Numbered from the stretch's first letter, positions 9,262 through 20,144 are shown. The stretch: 64,000 nucleotides of DNA from Rebecca billardiae RCC1528 (GCA_965240325.2 OZ251222.1:2542001-2606000), one strand, 5' to 3'. Program-made: numbers and translations. Notes: generated by a model from the sequence alone, not told the origin.

Positions 9262-12200
9262 ATGCGCGCTGCGAAAGAGCGCCGGGGCGGCGGCCGCGTG
9301 CTCGCGGCGCTTATGCTCGTGAGTGCGTGCCGTGCGCACCTGGTTGTGCGCGATGGCCACGCGCAATTCGCCGGCCTCGAGCTCGTCGCCGGGCCGATGC
9401 GCTTCTCGCCCGCGCGCTTCAACGTCGTCGCGCCGATGCTCGTTGCGCGGCCGGGCGAGTGGGCGTACGACGCGTGCCCGCCTAGGTACATGGGCGCGCG
9501 CGACCTACGTGGCACGATCGTTGTGCACCTCAGCCCTGCCTTCGAGCGCTGCAGCTACGAGCAGCACGCGCGCGGCGCGGGCGCGCTTGGAGCGCTCGGC
9601 TGGGCCGCGTTCAGCTTCGACGCGACCGCCGGATTGGGGCGCGAGCCGGGCGGTATCCGATACTGGAGCCGCGCGACCGACACGCGCTTCCTGCCCGAGC
9701 CTCCCGCCTTCGACCTCAACCAGCGCGCCGCGCTGCCGCTGATGACGCACCTGCGCGACGGCAGCGGCTCGGTGCGCGTGAGCGTGCAGCCGTCGCACAC
9801 GCCGTGGGACGCGATGTGGGAGCACCCGCTTGCCACGGGCCTCGCCGCCGTGGTCGGCGTGCAGAGCGGGTGCAACGCGCTCTACGCCATTCTCGCCCTC
9901 GCCCGCGTCGTGCGCGACGTGGGCGGCCCCCGCATCGACGTGGCGCAGGCGGCCCTCGTGCTCGAGGCCGCGGCCAACGGTCTGCGCGTCGCCGCCCAGC
10001 TCAACCCGTTCCTCCGGCTGCGCTGGTACGACTACGAGACGGCGCTGAGGCTGCAACTCGCGCCGGAGGTGCTGAGCACGTGCGCGACCGCGCTACTGCT
10101 CATCTTCGTCGCGCAGGCCGCCGCCAACGGCGGCCTCGCCTCGCTGCGCGTGACGCGCCCCGCATACCAGCGCGCGCTGTGCGCGCTCGTGCTCGCGCTG
10201 AGCGGGCTGTCCGCCGCGGCCGAGGTGGCGCGCGCGCTGGGCGCGCGGCTGCTTTGCGCGAACTCGCTGGTGGTCGTGATGGTTGCCGGCGCGATCCTGC
10301 CCCTCGTCGTGGTGGCTTTCGCGCTTCACGCCGACCGCATGATCCGGCGCTCGCTCGCGGACGCGCCCGCGCTGCTCGTGCGCGCGCTGCTGTGGCGCGT
10401 GCGCACCTCGCTGCTGCTCTCGTGCCTCGCGGCTGGCGTGGGCGCCGCGTTCCCGATCGCGTACGTGCGGCCGTGGGCGTGCGTTGGCGCCTTCACCGCG
10501 TACACCGGGCTCTCCAACGCCACCTCGTACTTCCAGATCAGCGCCGTCGTCGGCTCCACGTCCCGCTTCAGCCCGCTGGCCAAGGCGGCGCGCGCGCTCG
10601 GCTCGCTCTGCTCCCCGCGGCTGCGGCGGCTGCTCCGGCCCGCACGAGGCCCGACCTCTCGCGCCGGAGGGTGCGGCGCGGGAGCAAGCTCGGCGCGCGT
10701 CGGGCCAGACGTCCCCCTGGGCGGCGCCACGGGGCACTCTGAGCCCGCCCGCACCCCGCGCTTGTTGAGCCGGACGGCGTCGGGGCGGGCGCGCTTCCCT
10801 GGGGGCGCACTGCGCGTGCAGACGACCGACGCGGCGCTCGGCGCGGGCGACGAGCTGTCGCCGCGCAACGATGAGGGGCATTTGCTCCTGGGCGTTCGGC
10901 TGCGCCATCTCGAGGCGTGGTCTGTCGAGCATGGCGTCACGCCTGACACGACCACCGCCGAGGTTGGTCGCATGGTCGCCGCGCTCACGCGTGAGAGCGG
11001 CCAGTCGCTCGCCGAGGCGCACGCACACCTGCGGCTGCCGGACGGCACCGCCGCGGTGGGCGAGGCCAACCTCTTCGTCAGCCACGCGCAGGCGTGCTCG
11101 TTCCGCCAGCTGCTCAGCGCGGTGCGGCTGCACGCCGCGCTCTGCAACCTCGACGAGCGCTCGCTGTTCCTCTGGCTCGACCTCGCGACCATCCGGCAGC
11201 AGGACGTGCAGGCCGGCATCCGGCACATCGGCGATGTGATCTCGAGGATCGGTAGCATGGTGCTCGTGCTCGACCCGTGGCACTCGGCCGTCTCGCTCGG
11301 ACGGATGTGGTGCCTGTACGAGGTGGTGCAGTGCCGGCTGCACCCGCACGTCGAGCTACAGCTCGCGCTGCCGCCGTCTGAGCTGGGCGACTTCCTCGCC
11401 GCGCTCGACAACGACGCGTCGCGCGTGCTCGAGACGCTCTCGTCCTTCGACTGCCGCACGGCCGCCGCGAGCGTCGCCGACGACTGGCAGCGGATCCACG
11501 AGCTGATCGTCGCCACGTTCGCACCGCCGAGCGAGCGCCCCAGCTCGTCGGTGGGCCGGCGCCGCCTCGACGCCGTGTCCAGCGCGGTCGCAGACGTGCT
11601 GCATCAAGGCAGCTTCCGTGCGTCCGTACCCCCGACGAGCCCTGACGGTGCCGCGCTCGACGAGTTCAACTCCGAGGTGCACAAGGCGCTGCTGCGCGCG
11701 CTCTCGCTCGCAAGCTGGCGCGGCGTCGGGCCGGCGCGCTCGTCGAGGCGGAGCACGCACTCGAGCTCGAAGAATGGGCGACTTTCCATCTCGCCCTCTG
11801 GGTCACGCTCGAGCTCGCCCTCCCCCGCCTCGACTCGCAAATTCCACCCGCTCGGCCTGCGCTCCAACCCCGGCACACCCGCCATCCTACGGCGGCAGCC
11901 GCCGGACGACGCGGGGACGCTGCCGCGCGCCGACGCGAGCCCGCTCGGGTGGGCGCAGCGCGCGATGTCGGCACCGCACGCGTGGGCCGGCGGCAGCGGC
12001 GAGGGCATGGGCGCCTGCACAGCCAGGCCGGGACCACTGGGCGCGGAGCGCTTGCGCTCGATGTCATTGCCTGCGGCGAGCGTCGCCGGCCGTGTGTCGG
12101 CCTTGCCCCTCGCCGCGGAGCCCAGGCGCGGCCAAACGGGCTTTGCCGATGGTTCCGAAGCGCGCTCTGGCGGGCACTGCGAGATGCAGCACGACCTCGG

Positions 12201-12396
12201 GGTGCTGCAGGCAGCCATGGGACGCTCGCCACAGCGCTCTCTCGTCGGCGGCGGGGTGCGCGCACAAAGTCGACCGCAAGGCGGCGTCCCCATCGCCGCT
12301 GTCGCCGGCCGCTCGGACAGCGGCTCCCTCCCCCGCTCCGGAGCACAAGCCGCCTCGCCTATCACGCGCGCTCCGGCGGAGCGTGGCGACCGATGA
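9262..12396 (+). CDS. Seven-pass membrane protein with PA-like ectodomain and cytosolic TIR-like domain
   Basis: This single exon encodes 1044 residues. A signal peptide (about 1-25) precedes an ectodomain with a PA-like core at about 83-130 (GTIVVHLSPAFERCSYEQH then GAGALGALGWAAFSF). About seven hydrophobic segments lie between residues 193 and 440. After a variable linker, residues about 585-770 form a soluble domain with NLFVSHAQACSFRQLL, LFLWLDLATIRQQD, VLVLDPW and GRMWCLYEVVQ. The order SH, (W)LD, then WC.YE resembles a TIR-type alpha/beta fold and recurs in the gene at 53301-56249. The last 270 residues are Ser/Pro/Arg-rich. The architecture suggests a receptor that reads an outside signal through seven helices and outputs through a TIR-like module. 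Neither ligand nor enzymatic activity can be inferred, and an intron in the linker cannot be excluded. Confidence 0.7.
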   Translation: MRAAKERRGGGRVLAALMLVSACRAHLVVRDGHAQFAGLELVAGPMRFSPARFNVVAPMLVARPGEWAYDACPPRYMGARDLRGTIVVHLSPAFERCSYEQHARGAGALGALGWAAFSFDATAGLGREPGGIRYWSRATDTRFLPEPPAFDLNQRAALPLMTHLRDGSGSVRVSVQPSHTPWDAMWEHPLATGLAAVVGVQSGCNALYAILALARVVRDVGGPRIDVAQAALVLEAAANGLRVAAQLNPFLRLRWYDYETALRLQLAPEVLSTCATALLLIFVAQAAANGGLASLRVTRPAYQRALCALVLALSGLSAAAEVARALGARLLCANSLVVVMVAGAILPLVVVAFALHADRMIRRSLADAPALLVRALLWRVRTSLLLSCLAAGVGAAFPIAYVRPWACVGAFTAYTGLSNATSYFQISAVVGSTSRFSPLAKAARALGSLCSPRLRRLLRPARGPTSRAGGCGAGASSARVGPDVPLGGATGHSEPARTPRLLSRTASGRARFPGGALRVQTTDAALGAGDELSPRNDEGHLLLGVRLRHLEAWSVEHGVTPDTTTAEVGRMVAALTRESGQSLAEAHAHLRLPDGTAAVGEANLFVSHAQACSFRQLLSAVRLHAALCNLDERSLFLWLDLATIRQQDVQAGIRHIGDVISRIGSMVLVLDPWHSAVSLGRMWCLYEVVQCRLHPHVELQLALPPSELGDFLAALDNDASRVLETLSSFDCRTAAASVADDWQRIHELIVATFAPPSERPSSSVGRRRLDAVSSAVADVLHQGSFRASVPPTSPDGAALDEFNSEVHKALLRALSLASWRGVGPARSSRRSTHSSSKNGRLSISPSGSRSSSPSPASTRKFHPLGLRSNPGTPAILRRQPPDDAGTLPRADASPLGWAQRAMSAPHAWAGGSGEGMGACTARPGPLGAERLRSMSLPAASVAGRVSALPLAAEPRRGQTGFADGSEARSGGHCEMQHDLGVLQAAMGRSPQRSLVGGGVRAQSRPQGGVPIAAVAGRSDSGSLPRSGAQAASPITRAPAERGDR

Positions 12397-13280
12397 TGCG
12401 GGCGTTGGCGCCGAGGGGCATCACGCCTAGCGCCTTGCGAGCGCGGCCCCCTCCGCCGCCGACCACGCAGTCAACCCGATCTCTCTCTGAGTGAGACTCT
12501 CTCTCTCTCTGAGCCGCGTCTGCTACTATGATTTTTTATTCAGTAGACCTACTCAAACACTGAGTCTCAGAGTGACAGCCTCAGATTAGATCGAGTAGCT
12601 AAGTCTCGTCCGCCAAAGACTGGCTGTACTAGTATTGATTGAAGTAATGGACGTGCGCCTCCGAATAGCTACTGCTCGTCACTAGTAGCTAACTGAGCCA
12701 TCATAGGACCAGGTCATAAGTACTACAGTACTACATACATCAGCAGCTTAGAACTACTCATCCATCGCGCACAAATATTAACAATTAATCATATAGCAGA
12801 TAGATACATAGTTGTCTTAGCCAGTAGGCGCGCGCCGCGGGCAGTACAGTAGCACCGCGCTGATGACGCGCCGTTATTCCACCGCCACGGGGCGCCAGCG
12901 GCCAGGCCGCGCGGCGGCTGAGGCACGCCGTTTTGCGCGGCGGCGCGCCTCGATCATCATCAGCAAATATCTGCTCATCATATCAAAAACGTTCGGCCGC
13001 CCGGGCCAATCTGTAATCCGATCGAGTCGTCGTGATACTATGCCGTAGTCCCGAGGCCGAGTCCGTCTCACTACGCCACGGGTCATCATGGATTCATGCG
13101 CGCCATTCCGGCGCCTCATCAATCATCATTGGCGCAAGCTAGTTAGCTACGGTCTGGCGCCTACGGAGCCCTACGGATCTGCCGTGATCGGACAGCACCG
13201 GGATGAAGCGTCGTCATCAAGCGGCGGACTGGCTGAGGCGCGTCGCCGACCGCAGCCGCAGCGGCAGTCTTACAGGCTTC
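12397..13280. other. Gene-free interval with CT microsatellite
   Basis: The gap between two convergent genes holds short CT/GA runs at 12479-12513 and a lower-GC stretch rich in TACTA-type words. I see no coding signal or RNA gene. Confidence 0.5.
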
Positions 13281-14924
13281 TCAGGCTGATGTGACAGCAG
13301 AGACCGTCGCCGTTGGGCCCATTGGCGATGCTGACCGTGTCGTCCGTCCGCAGCTGAATGAGGCCGCGTCAGCATCTGACAGCGCGGCGCCGTTCGGCGA
13401 GGTCGCTGGCGGCGTGACTGCGTAGCCAGACATGACAGCCGTGAGCTCAAGGGCATGCGGCTGGCTCGCGTGCGCAGGCGTCTCCTCATCGAGCGAGTCG
13501 TGCGCTCCCGCGGCGCCGCGCTCTGCGCGCATGCGCTGCCTGAGCATCATCACGTTGTACACGCCGACGCCCACCATCGTGATGGAGAGCCCAGCCGCGT
13601 TGATCGGGCTCACCTCGTCGCCGAGCACGAGGATGGACGCGCCGATGGTGAGCACCTCCTTGAAGACGCCGGCGACCGAGAGCGTCAGCCCCGACGTCGC
13701 GCGCACAAGGAGTAGCTCCGCGAGGATGAGCAAAAACGCCAGCACGGCTCCGGCCGACGCCAGCAGGACGGTGCGCATGAGCGCGCTGTGGGTCGTGACG
13801 TGGTCCGAGGTCACGAGCCGCTCGAACTCGCGCCACCACGCGAATGGAAAGAGCGCAAGCGCCGCCCAGGGGGAGATGTGGAAGAGGAACGAGACCGGGT
13901 GAATGGTCGTCGCGGCAGCGTCATCCTGCCCAGCGTGCGACGCACGAGCAGCGGCGCCCCCCTCGCGCCACTGCACACTGCCGGTGCCAGCGGCCGCCGG
14001 CTGAAGGCTGCCGTTGGCGTTGCCGCGCAGGCTGTCGTCGCCGTCCCCTCGAGCAGAAGGGTCGTTGTCCGCCGCGGGCACGATGGGGAGCAGCTGCTGC
14101 GAGCTCTCGCCGTGCGTCGGGAGCGGCGGCTCGGCGACAAGTGAGCGCCGAATGACGATCGACGGCACGGCGCGTTCGGCCCCCCCCGCACTGGAGGCGC
14201 GGGCTGATTTGGCCGGGGCCGCCGGTGGCGTGGTGGAAGCCGGGCGCGGGGTGAGGAGCAGCTGGCTCAGCGCCCAGCGCAGCCCCGCGCACACCGACGC
14301 GCCTAGGCACATCGTGAACCCCTGCCACACGAAGCTCATCTCGCCGTACGAGGCGAGCGAGATGCCGAGCGAGATTGACGTGATCACGCACGCCAGCATG
14401 CACGAGGGCTGGGCGAGGCCGAGCGCGAAGGAGAAGAGCAGGATCCACGCGGGGACCGAGCTCTTCACGATGGTGTAGAACGTGACGGTGATGAAGAGGA
14501 AGCTCATGTTGCTCAACCCCACGTCTGCGCCCGTGGTCAGGCCGACAGGGACAACCTGCAGCGCGTACACGCGCCATGACGCAAACTGGACGGGTGGCAG
14601 GCTGAACAGCCACATCGCGACGCGTGCCAGGGGTGCCTTGACAATCATGTGCAGCATCGTCACGCAGAGCGGGAAGTTGAGCTTGTAGATCGCGAACAGC
14701 CACTTGTTGTACAGCGTGAGGCCGATCGAGCACGTATACCACGACAGGATGTATGCCGCAATCTCGGCGTTCCGCAGGCTGCAGCACGCCGTGCGCGCCG
14801 CACGGACCTCGGCCGGCGACGGCTTACACCTCGTCCCCGCCAGAGCGTCGGGCCCGCCATCGGATGACGGCACGGCCTCGTGCCCCCTTGCACCGCGCCA
14901 AAGCGATGTCGTAGCTGCAGCCAT
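13281..14924 (-). CDS. SLC35/TPT-family transporter (SLC35C2-like)
   Basis: The protein has 547 residues from the ATG at 14924. The frame stays open to 15065, but that start would leave only 20 bp to the divergent neighbour, so I chose the internal ATG. About ten membrane helices are visible in two halves. Diagnostic segments are SWYTCSIGLTLYNKWLF, GLSNMSFLFITVTFYTIVKS, GLRWALSQLLL and VAGVFKEVLTIGASILVLGD, which match drug/metabolite-transporter proteins of the triose-phosphate-translocator/SLC35C2 branch. A roughly 150-residue hydrophilic loop rich in Ser, Gly and Asp separates the halves and is longer than usual. Family members exchange nucleotide sugars or phosphorylated sugars across Golgi, ER or plastid membranes. 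Without a clear plastid leader, an endomembrane site is more likely. Confidence 0.82.
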   Translation of the reverse strand: MAAATTSLWRGARGHEAVPSSDGGPDALAGTRCKPSPAEVRAARTACCSLRNAEIAAYILSWYTCSIGLTLYNKWLFAIYKLNFPLCVTMLHMIVKAPLARVAMWLFSLPPVQFASWRVYALQVVPVGLTTGADVGLSNMSFLFITVTFYTIVKSSVPAWILLFSFALGLAQPSCMLACVITSISLGISLASYGEMSFVWQGFTMCLGASVCAGLRWALSQLLLTPRPASTTPPAAPAKSARASSAGGAERAVPSIVIRRSLVAEPPLPTHGESSQQLLPIVPAADNDPSARGDGDDSLRGNANGSLQPAAAGTGSVQWREGGAAARASHAGQDDAAATTIHPVSFLFHISPWAALALFPFAWWREFERLVTSDHVTTHSALMRTVLLASAGAVLAFLLILAELLLVRATSGLTLSVAGVFKEVLTIGASILVLGDEVSPINAAGLSITMVGVGVYNVMMLRQRMRAERGAAGAHDSLDEETPAHASQPHALELTAVMSGYAVTPPATSPNGAALSDADAASFSCGRTTRSASPMGPTATVSAVTSA

Positions 14925-15085
14925 GCGAGCTGCCGATGGCAACTTGCGCGCGCGAGCGCCCGCCGACCGGCTCTGTCCAAAGTTGAAAGTCCGGGGCAAC
15001 GGCGAATCGCGCCGGGCGCGCGTGCGGCCCGGGCGGCGGGCGCAGCTTTTCGTCCGCCAGCGCACCGCCCGACCGCTGCGCCGGG

Positions 15086-15721
15086 ATGCCGTCCAGCGCG
15101 CTGGCCCTGCTCGTGTGCGTCGCCGGCTGGCAACTCGGCTTCACGGCGGCATTCTCTCGGGGATTTGCGGCCGGAGCAGCCACGACAGCCCGCACCGGGC
15201 GCGTGCGCTCTCGCGCCGTGTGCACGGAGCCGAGCGACGACGAGCTTCTCGCCAGCTTGCGCGAGCGCATCTCGCAGGTGGAATCCACTGATTCGCTCCC
15301 GACGCTGGGCCCGGACGACATCGACTGCTTGTCGATGGGCCCGAGTGATGTGATCGACTACGTGATGCGAGGGCTCGTCCTCGGACGATTCGACGTGCTT
15401 CTGGGCTTCGCCGCGGCCGTGGACGAGACGGATCAGCTCGACCACGTGGGGCAGGTGCAGCCTGGCGCCTTCCGCGATCCGGAGGCACTCGCCGCGTTTT
15501 TCCGCGGGCACGAGCGCTACAATGTGCTCGCCGAGGGGCTCGCCGAGTTCAAGCCGATGGGCGGAGTTGACCTGTCCGACCTCTCGCGCCGCGGCGTGCA
15601 GAAGCTGCTCGTCCGCTCGGGCGGCAACTGGAGGGAGGTCTACATCAACCTGCAGCTCACGCCGCACCTCGAGTCGAGCAAGCGGTGGGTGATCACCTCG
15701 ATGCACATGTCGGGCAACTAG
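15086..15721 (+). CDS. Probable plastid-targeted protein of unknown function
   Basis: This single exon encodes 211 residues. The N-terminus (LALLVCVAGWQLGFTAAFSRG) is hydrophobic and is followed by a Phe-containing cleavage site and a basic Ala/Thr/Arg segment. This is the bipartite signal plus transit peptide layout of algae with secondary red plastids. The mature part (about 50-211) is soluble, with conserved-looking blocks at PSDVIDYVMRGL and YNVLAEGLAEFKPMGG and a C-terminal strand-rich segment (REVYINLQLTP, RWVITSMHMSGN), consistent with a small alpha+beta domain. I cannot name the family. It is divergent from the transporter (161 bp between start codons). Confidence 0.65.
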   Translation: MPSSALALLVCVAGWQLGFTAAFSRGFAAGAATTARTGRVRSRAVCTEPSDDELLASLRERISQVESTDSLPTLGPDDIDCLSMGPSDVIDYVMRGLVLGRFDVLLGFAAAVDETDQLDHVGQVQPGAFRDPEALAAFFRGHERYNVLAEGLAEFKPMGGVDLSDLSRRGVQKLLVRSGGNWREVYINLQLTPHLESSKRWVITSMHMSGN

Positions 15722-16535
15722 ACGAGGGCGTTCTCATGCCGAGCGCACCGCATGTCGTCGTGTCATGCTGAGGCTGCGGTCACATCAGGACCCTCCATCC
15801 GCGGCATGACACACGCAGAGTGACTAACGTTACTCGTTAGGCCACATCGCTGCGGCTGTCGCAGTGTGAGTGTCTCAGGCGTGTAGTACCCCCATAGCGC
15901 ACCTAGCGGAGTAGCGCTCATTGCGAATTGTTGCGGGCAGGACTTGAGTAGCACGACGCGAACAGTAATTTAGCTGCTACGACTATTACTCGCTGGCAAC
16001 AGCTGCTAATGATAGTATCAGATATGCCATTATTATAATGTCGTACTATGTAGTAATCCGCCGGCCGCGATCGCGCGCGGCGTCGCGGACCTACTCGCGC
16101 CGTATCGCGGATAGTCCGCCACTGATTGATCAGCACTAGGTAACGTTGACGTTGACAGCACTTTGATTATAGCGCGCGCCAACCATTTGTAATGATGATG
16201 ACAGTCCGATCCACATCACTAGATCGAGTGAGACTCCGAGAGAACCGTCTCGTCTGGCACTCACTAGTCACTTCTCAGACTGCTATATATATTGACTCAT
16301 CACTATATATATATATATATATTGATATTTTTTATTATCGATATATTCATCTGACTCATCGGAGCGCGGGGCCCTGAGGACCTGACCATCAGGGACAGGA
16401 CACAGGTGCGGTCAGTACTGTTACTGTAGCTTAGCTAGTATAGCACTAGCAGTAGCTAGCAGTAGTAAGTATATATACTAAAGTAGCTTGCTGAACCGGC
16501 ATGCTGGATCATCGGATCACATCGCCCGGGCGGAC
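15722..16535. other. Gene-free interval, AT-rich with TA runs
   Basis: This convergent intergenic region of 814 bp has TA dinucleotide runs around 16305-16322 and several TAGC-type words near 16430-16470. I see no supportable gene. Confidence 0.5.
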
Positions 16536-19155
16536 TCATCTCTTCTTGCTGCTCTTCTTCTTTCCCGACGCGCTCTCCTTGGCGCCCGTCGGAGCATCAT
16601 GGACTGCTTGTCCGTCTGCCAGCGACCGGATCACATCGGCCTCGCCCTTGGCCGCGCCCGAAGCGCCCTTGGCGTCGGGCGCGGCTTCTGCTGGCGGCGA
16701 GTGCGCCGCGGCCGCATCGGCGGCCGCAGGCGCAGGAGACGCCGCGGCGTCCTTGTTGTTCCCAGCCGTGCGCGCGTTGCCGACCGAGCGCAGCTCTCGC
16801 CGCCGCAGCTCCAGCTTCTGCTCGGCCAGCGCAAGCTCCGTCAGGACGGTCGAGAGCTCCTTGCGCGTCACCTCGAGCTGCACGCCCGTCGGGACGGCCG
16901 CCAGCATGCCGCCTGGTGATGAGCGGCGCGGCTCGGGGGACGGGGCCGCGGCCGCTGCGGCGCGCTCGGCGTTCTCGACGGCCATCTCGGCGAGCTCGCC
17001 GATGACCGTGTCCTGTGCGCACACATGCGCGCGCGCGCGGACGTGTGCAGGTCAGCATCACCCTGAGGGCTGGCGTGCGCAGCGCACGGGCCGCCGGCAC
17101 GCGCGCGCACAGGCGCCGGGCGCGGCGCGCGAGCGCGGCGGTGGGTAGGGCGGGCGATGCGCTCACGAGAGGAGTGGGTGCGAGCCCTTCTTCAGCCGGC
17201 CTCGCGGGGTTCGCGGCGGCCTGCGCGGCCTGAGCGGCGGCGGCGGCCTCCGCAGCGGCTGCGCGCCGCTCGGCGTGCTCGGCCTCGAGCCCGTCCAGCG
17301 TCGCGGCGCACGCGCGCGCGGCCGAGCGTGTCTCGGCGTGCGCGTCAGCCGCGCCGCGCGCCACGGCATCGCGCAGCGCCGGCATCGCCGCGCGGAGCTG
17401 CGCGGGCGGCGCGGCCTCGGCGAGGACGCGGGCGCAGTACAGCGCGTGCGCGCGCCCCAGCGCGCTCGCGTACCCCGGGCCGAGCACGCTCAGCAGCGCG
17501 CCGAAGATGTGCGGGTGGCACGCGCAGCGCGCCGCGCCCGCCGCGCGCAGCAGCGCGGTCGCGCACAACAGCAGATCGAGTCGGGTGTGCCGGGAGTGCG
17601 AGGAGGCGGACTGGCGGAGGAGCGGCGGGAGCGCGAGGAGCACGAGCGGCTCGAGCGCGGCCGCCGCGCCGCGCGGCCGCGCCGCGCGGCCCGGCGAGCC
17701 CTCTCTCGCCGTATCTTCCAGGGCGTCCGCCGCGCGCGCGCGCGCCTCTCCGCACGCGCGCTCGCGCAGCGCGCACGCGAGCGCGCTGAGCGCCGTGCAC
17801 GCCTCCTTGACGATCGGCGCGCGCAGGTCGAGGAGCGCGTCGACGAGCGCGCCGCCGAGGTCGGGGACGAGGCTCGCGAACGCCGGGTGCGCGCACAGCC
17901 CGTGCCACAGCGCGCGCGCCTCCACGCCGAGCAGCGCGCGCACGCGCGCGCGCACGCCGCCGCGCGCGTCGCGCGCCGCCTCGAGCGCAGGGCGGAGCTC
18001 TGCGCCCAGCGCCGGCTCGGAGAGCGCGCGCATGTCGCGCGCGGCGGTCGCGGCGGGGCCGAGGGCGTCGGACATCGCCTCGGCGTCGAGCGAGCTCAGC
18101 ACGTGCGCGCGCAAGGCCGCGCCGTCCAGCAGCGGGTGCGCCCCGCCGCCGCCGCCCCGGCTGCCGCCATAGCCGCGCGCCGCGCTCAGCGAGGCCAGCG
18201 CGTCGGTGGCGGTCACAATCGTCGCGGCGTCTGCGGCGACGGAGGCGCGGGGCGAGGGCGACGGGAGCGGGCGGCGCGGGCGCTCGGGGGTGCCTGTGCG
18301 CGCCGCCTGCCTCTTCGAAGCCGACGGCGGCCGCGGGCTCTCGAACTCCGCCTCGAGCGCACGCGCGCCCTGCACGGGCCAGCGGCCGGGCGCGCGGCCG
18401 GCCTCGCGCCGGAAGGGTGCCGTCGAGGGCCGGCCGCAGCTGCTCGCGAGCGCGGGCGCGGTGGCGCGCAGCGCGTGGACGGGCGTGGTGGGCGGCTCGC
18501 TGCCCTGCGCGTGATGCTGCGCGCCCGGCTCGGCCGCCGTCCTGCCCCCGCCCACGGCGCCCGCGCCGTAACCGCCATGGCCGCCCGTGATGGCGAACGT
18601 CGAGAGCCGCGGCGAGCTGAGCAGCGGCGGGATACTGCCGTGCCACGGCGAGCGCGGCGCGTGGCGCGACGGGGAGGGCTCGGGCTCCTGCGCGGGCGCC
18701 GAGCCCTCGTGCTCCCACCGGCACGTGATGCGCGCCAGCAGCGCCGTGCGCTCGGTGCACGTGCTCCCCTTGAGCTGCAGCCGGACGAGGTGCTCTGTCG
18801 GCAGGATCGAGAGAACGGACGAGAGGTCAAACATGGCGGAGCCGAGGACGACGGTCTTGCCGCCCCGGCCCATGTGCGCCTCCTCGACGTCGAAGCGCGT
18901 CGGCTTGATCGCGAACCCGCGCGACCGGCCGTACATCTTCGGCTCGAGCGCGTATGAGCGCGTGATGTCCGCGGGAGGGCTCCAGGTGGCCGAGCGCGAG
19001 CGCGCGTCGACCGCGGCGCTGTCGCTGACCCACGCGTGCACGCCCCTGCGCCACACGACCTGGAGATTCTTGAAGCCAGGGTCGCTCGGGATGCCCACCA
19101 CCGACTCGAAGCACACGTCGTAGCAGAAGGTGTGCGTGCCCTCCGAGCTCGCCAT
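16536..19155 (-). CDS. NT-C2-like plus HEAT/CLASP-like protein
   Basis: Two exons (19155-17167 and 17012-16536) are joined across a 154-bp GTGAGC...ACAG intron in phase 0, giving 821 residues. Residues about 5-160 look like an N-terminal C2 (NT-C2/EEIG1) domain: FCYDVCFESVVGIPSDPGF, then KNLQVVWRRGVHAWV, then a strand pattern ending VRLQLKGST and LLARITCRW. A disordered Pro/Ser/Gly linker follows (160-330). Residues about 340-610 are helical repeats with LLDLRAPIVKEACTALSALA, the classic CLASP/HEAT motif, and then an Ala-rich coiled coil and a Lys-rich tail. HEAT/TOG-type domains bind tubulin, and NT-C2 domains tether proteins to membranes or actin. A cytoskeleton-membrane linker is plausible but unproven. 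The ATG chosen is the first that leaves room for the divergent promoter. Confidence 0.65.
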
Positions 19156-19325
19156 CGCCGCGGCCCAGATGCACCTGGCACCTGGCAGTGAGCAGCTTCC
19201 GAGCGCCGAGCGGGAGCGGGACCTTTTCGGGGCCTGTTCAGTAAACAGCCGTCCGGGTGGGTGCAGACCTCCCGGATCGACGAGCACGAGCCAGGGAGCC
19301 TGCCCACCGCTGCATCACGGCCACG

Positions 19326-20144
19326 ATGCCGGCGAAGCGCCGACGGAGCGAGAGCGGCGGGGATGCGCCGTCGCTGGCTCCGGGCACGAACCCGTACCTG
19401 ACGTTCTACACCGAGAGCGTCGCCTCCTTCCCGCCAGACATGGACCGCCTCTTCGACCCCGCCCTCGACGACGAGCGGCGCGAGGAGCTCGACGCAGCCG
19501 TGTGCGCGGTGCTCAACGAGGACGTCGTCGCAACGTACGCGTGGGCCGTGCCCGACGAGCGCGCGCTGCGTGTGATCGCGCACTTTGGGCCCATCCTCGA
19601 GATCGGCGCGGGCTCGGGCTACTGGGCCGCGCTCCTGCGCGACCGCGGCGTCGACACGATCGCGGCCGACCTGCACACCGGCGGCGCGGCCAAGGGCGCG
19701 CACAAGCCGTGGACGACAGTGCTGCGCAAGGGCCCGGAGCTGTGCGCCGCGCACGCCGACCGCGCGCTCCTACTCGTGTACCCAGACGACTTTGAGGAGA
19801 GCGCGGACTCGCTCGCGCTCAGCTGCCTCGAGAGCTACGCTGGCAGCACCGTGATCCACGTGGGCGAGCTCTTTGGCGGCGCGCGGGGCGACAACGTGTG
19901 GGGCCGCTCCTCCGCTGACGACTTCCAGGTGCGGCTTGCCGAGCTGTACCACAAGGTGCTCGAGGTGCCGCTGCCGTCGTGGCCGTACAGCCGGGACGCG
20001 CTGAGCGTGTGGCGGCGCACGCCCATCTGCATCACGGACGACGGCCACTACGGCTTTGTGCCTGCGGCGGAGGAGCTGCGGCCCGAAGTGGCGTGCGCGT
20101 CGCTGCGCCACCTGCTGGCCGCCCCTCGCGCGCCGACCAGATGA
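19326..20144 (+). CDS. SAM-dependent methyltransferase-like protein
   Basis: This single exon encodes 272 residues from the ATG at 19326. An upstream in-frame ATG at 19257 adds 23 poorly folded residues and is less likely. The glycine-rich loop ILEIGAGSGYWAALLRDRG is the SAM-binding motif I of class I methyltransferases, and the acidic end of strand 2 follows as TIAADLH. The downstream segment LLLVYPDDFEESADS sits where motif IV is expected, and VIHVGELFGGARGDNVW follows. No leader or membrane segment is seen. Related uncharacterised proteins occur in protists and fungi, with unknown substrate. It is divergent from the C2/HEAT gene with 170 bp between start codons. Confidence 0.7.
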   Translation: MPAKRRRSESGGDAPSLAPGTNPYLTFYTESVASFPPDMDRLFDPALDDERREELDAAVCAVLNEDVVATYAWAVPDERALRVIAHFGPILEIGAGSGYWAALLRDRGVDTIAADLHTGGAAKGAHKPWTTVLRKGPELCAAHADRALLLVYPDDFEESADSLALSCLESYAGSTVIHVGELFGGARGDNVWGRSSADDFQVRLAELYHKVLEVPLPSWPYSRDALSVWRRTPICITDDGHYGFVPAAEELRPEVACASLRHLLAAPRAPTR

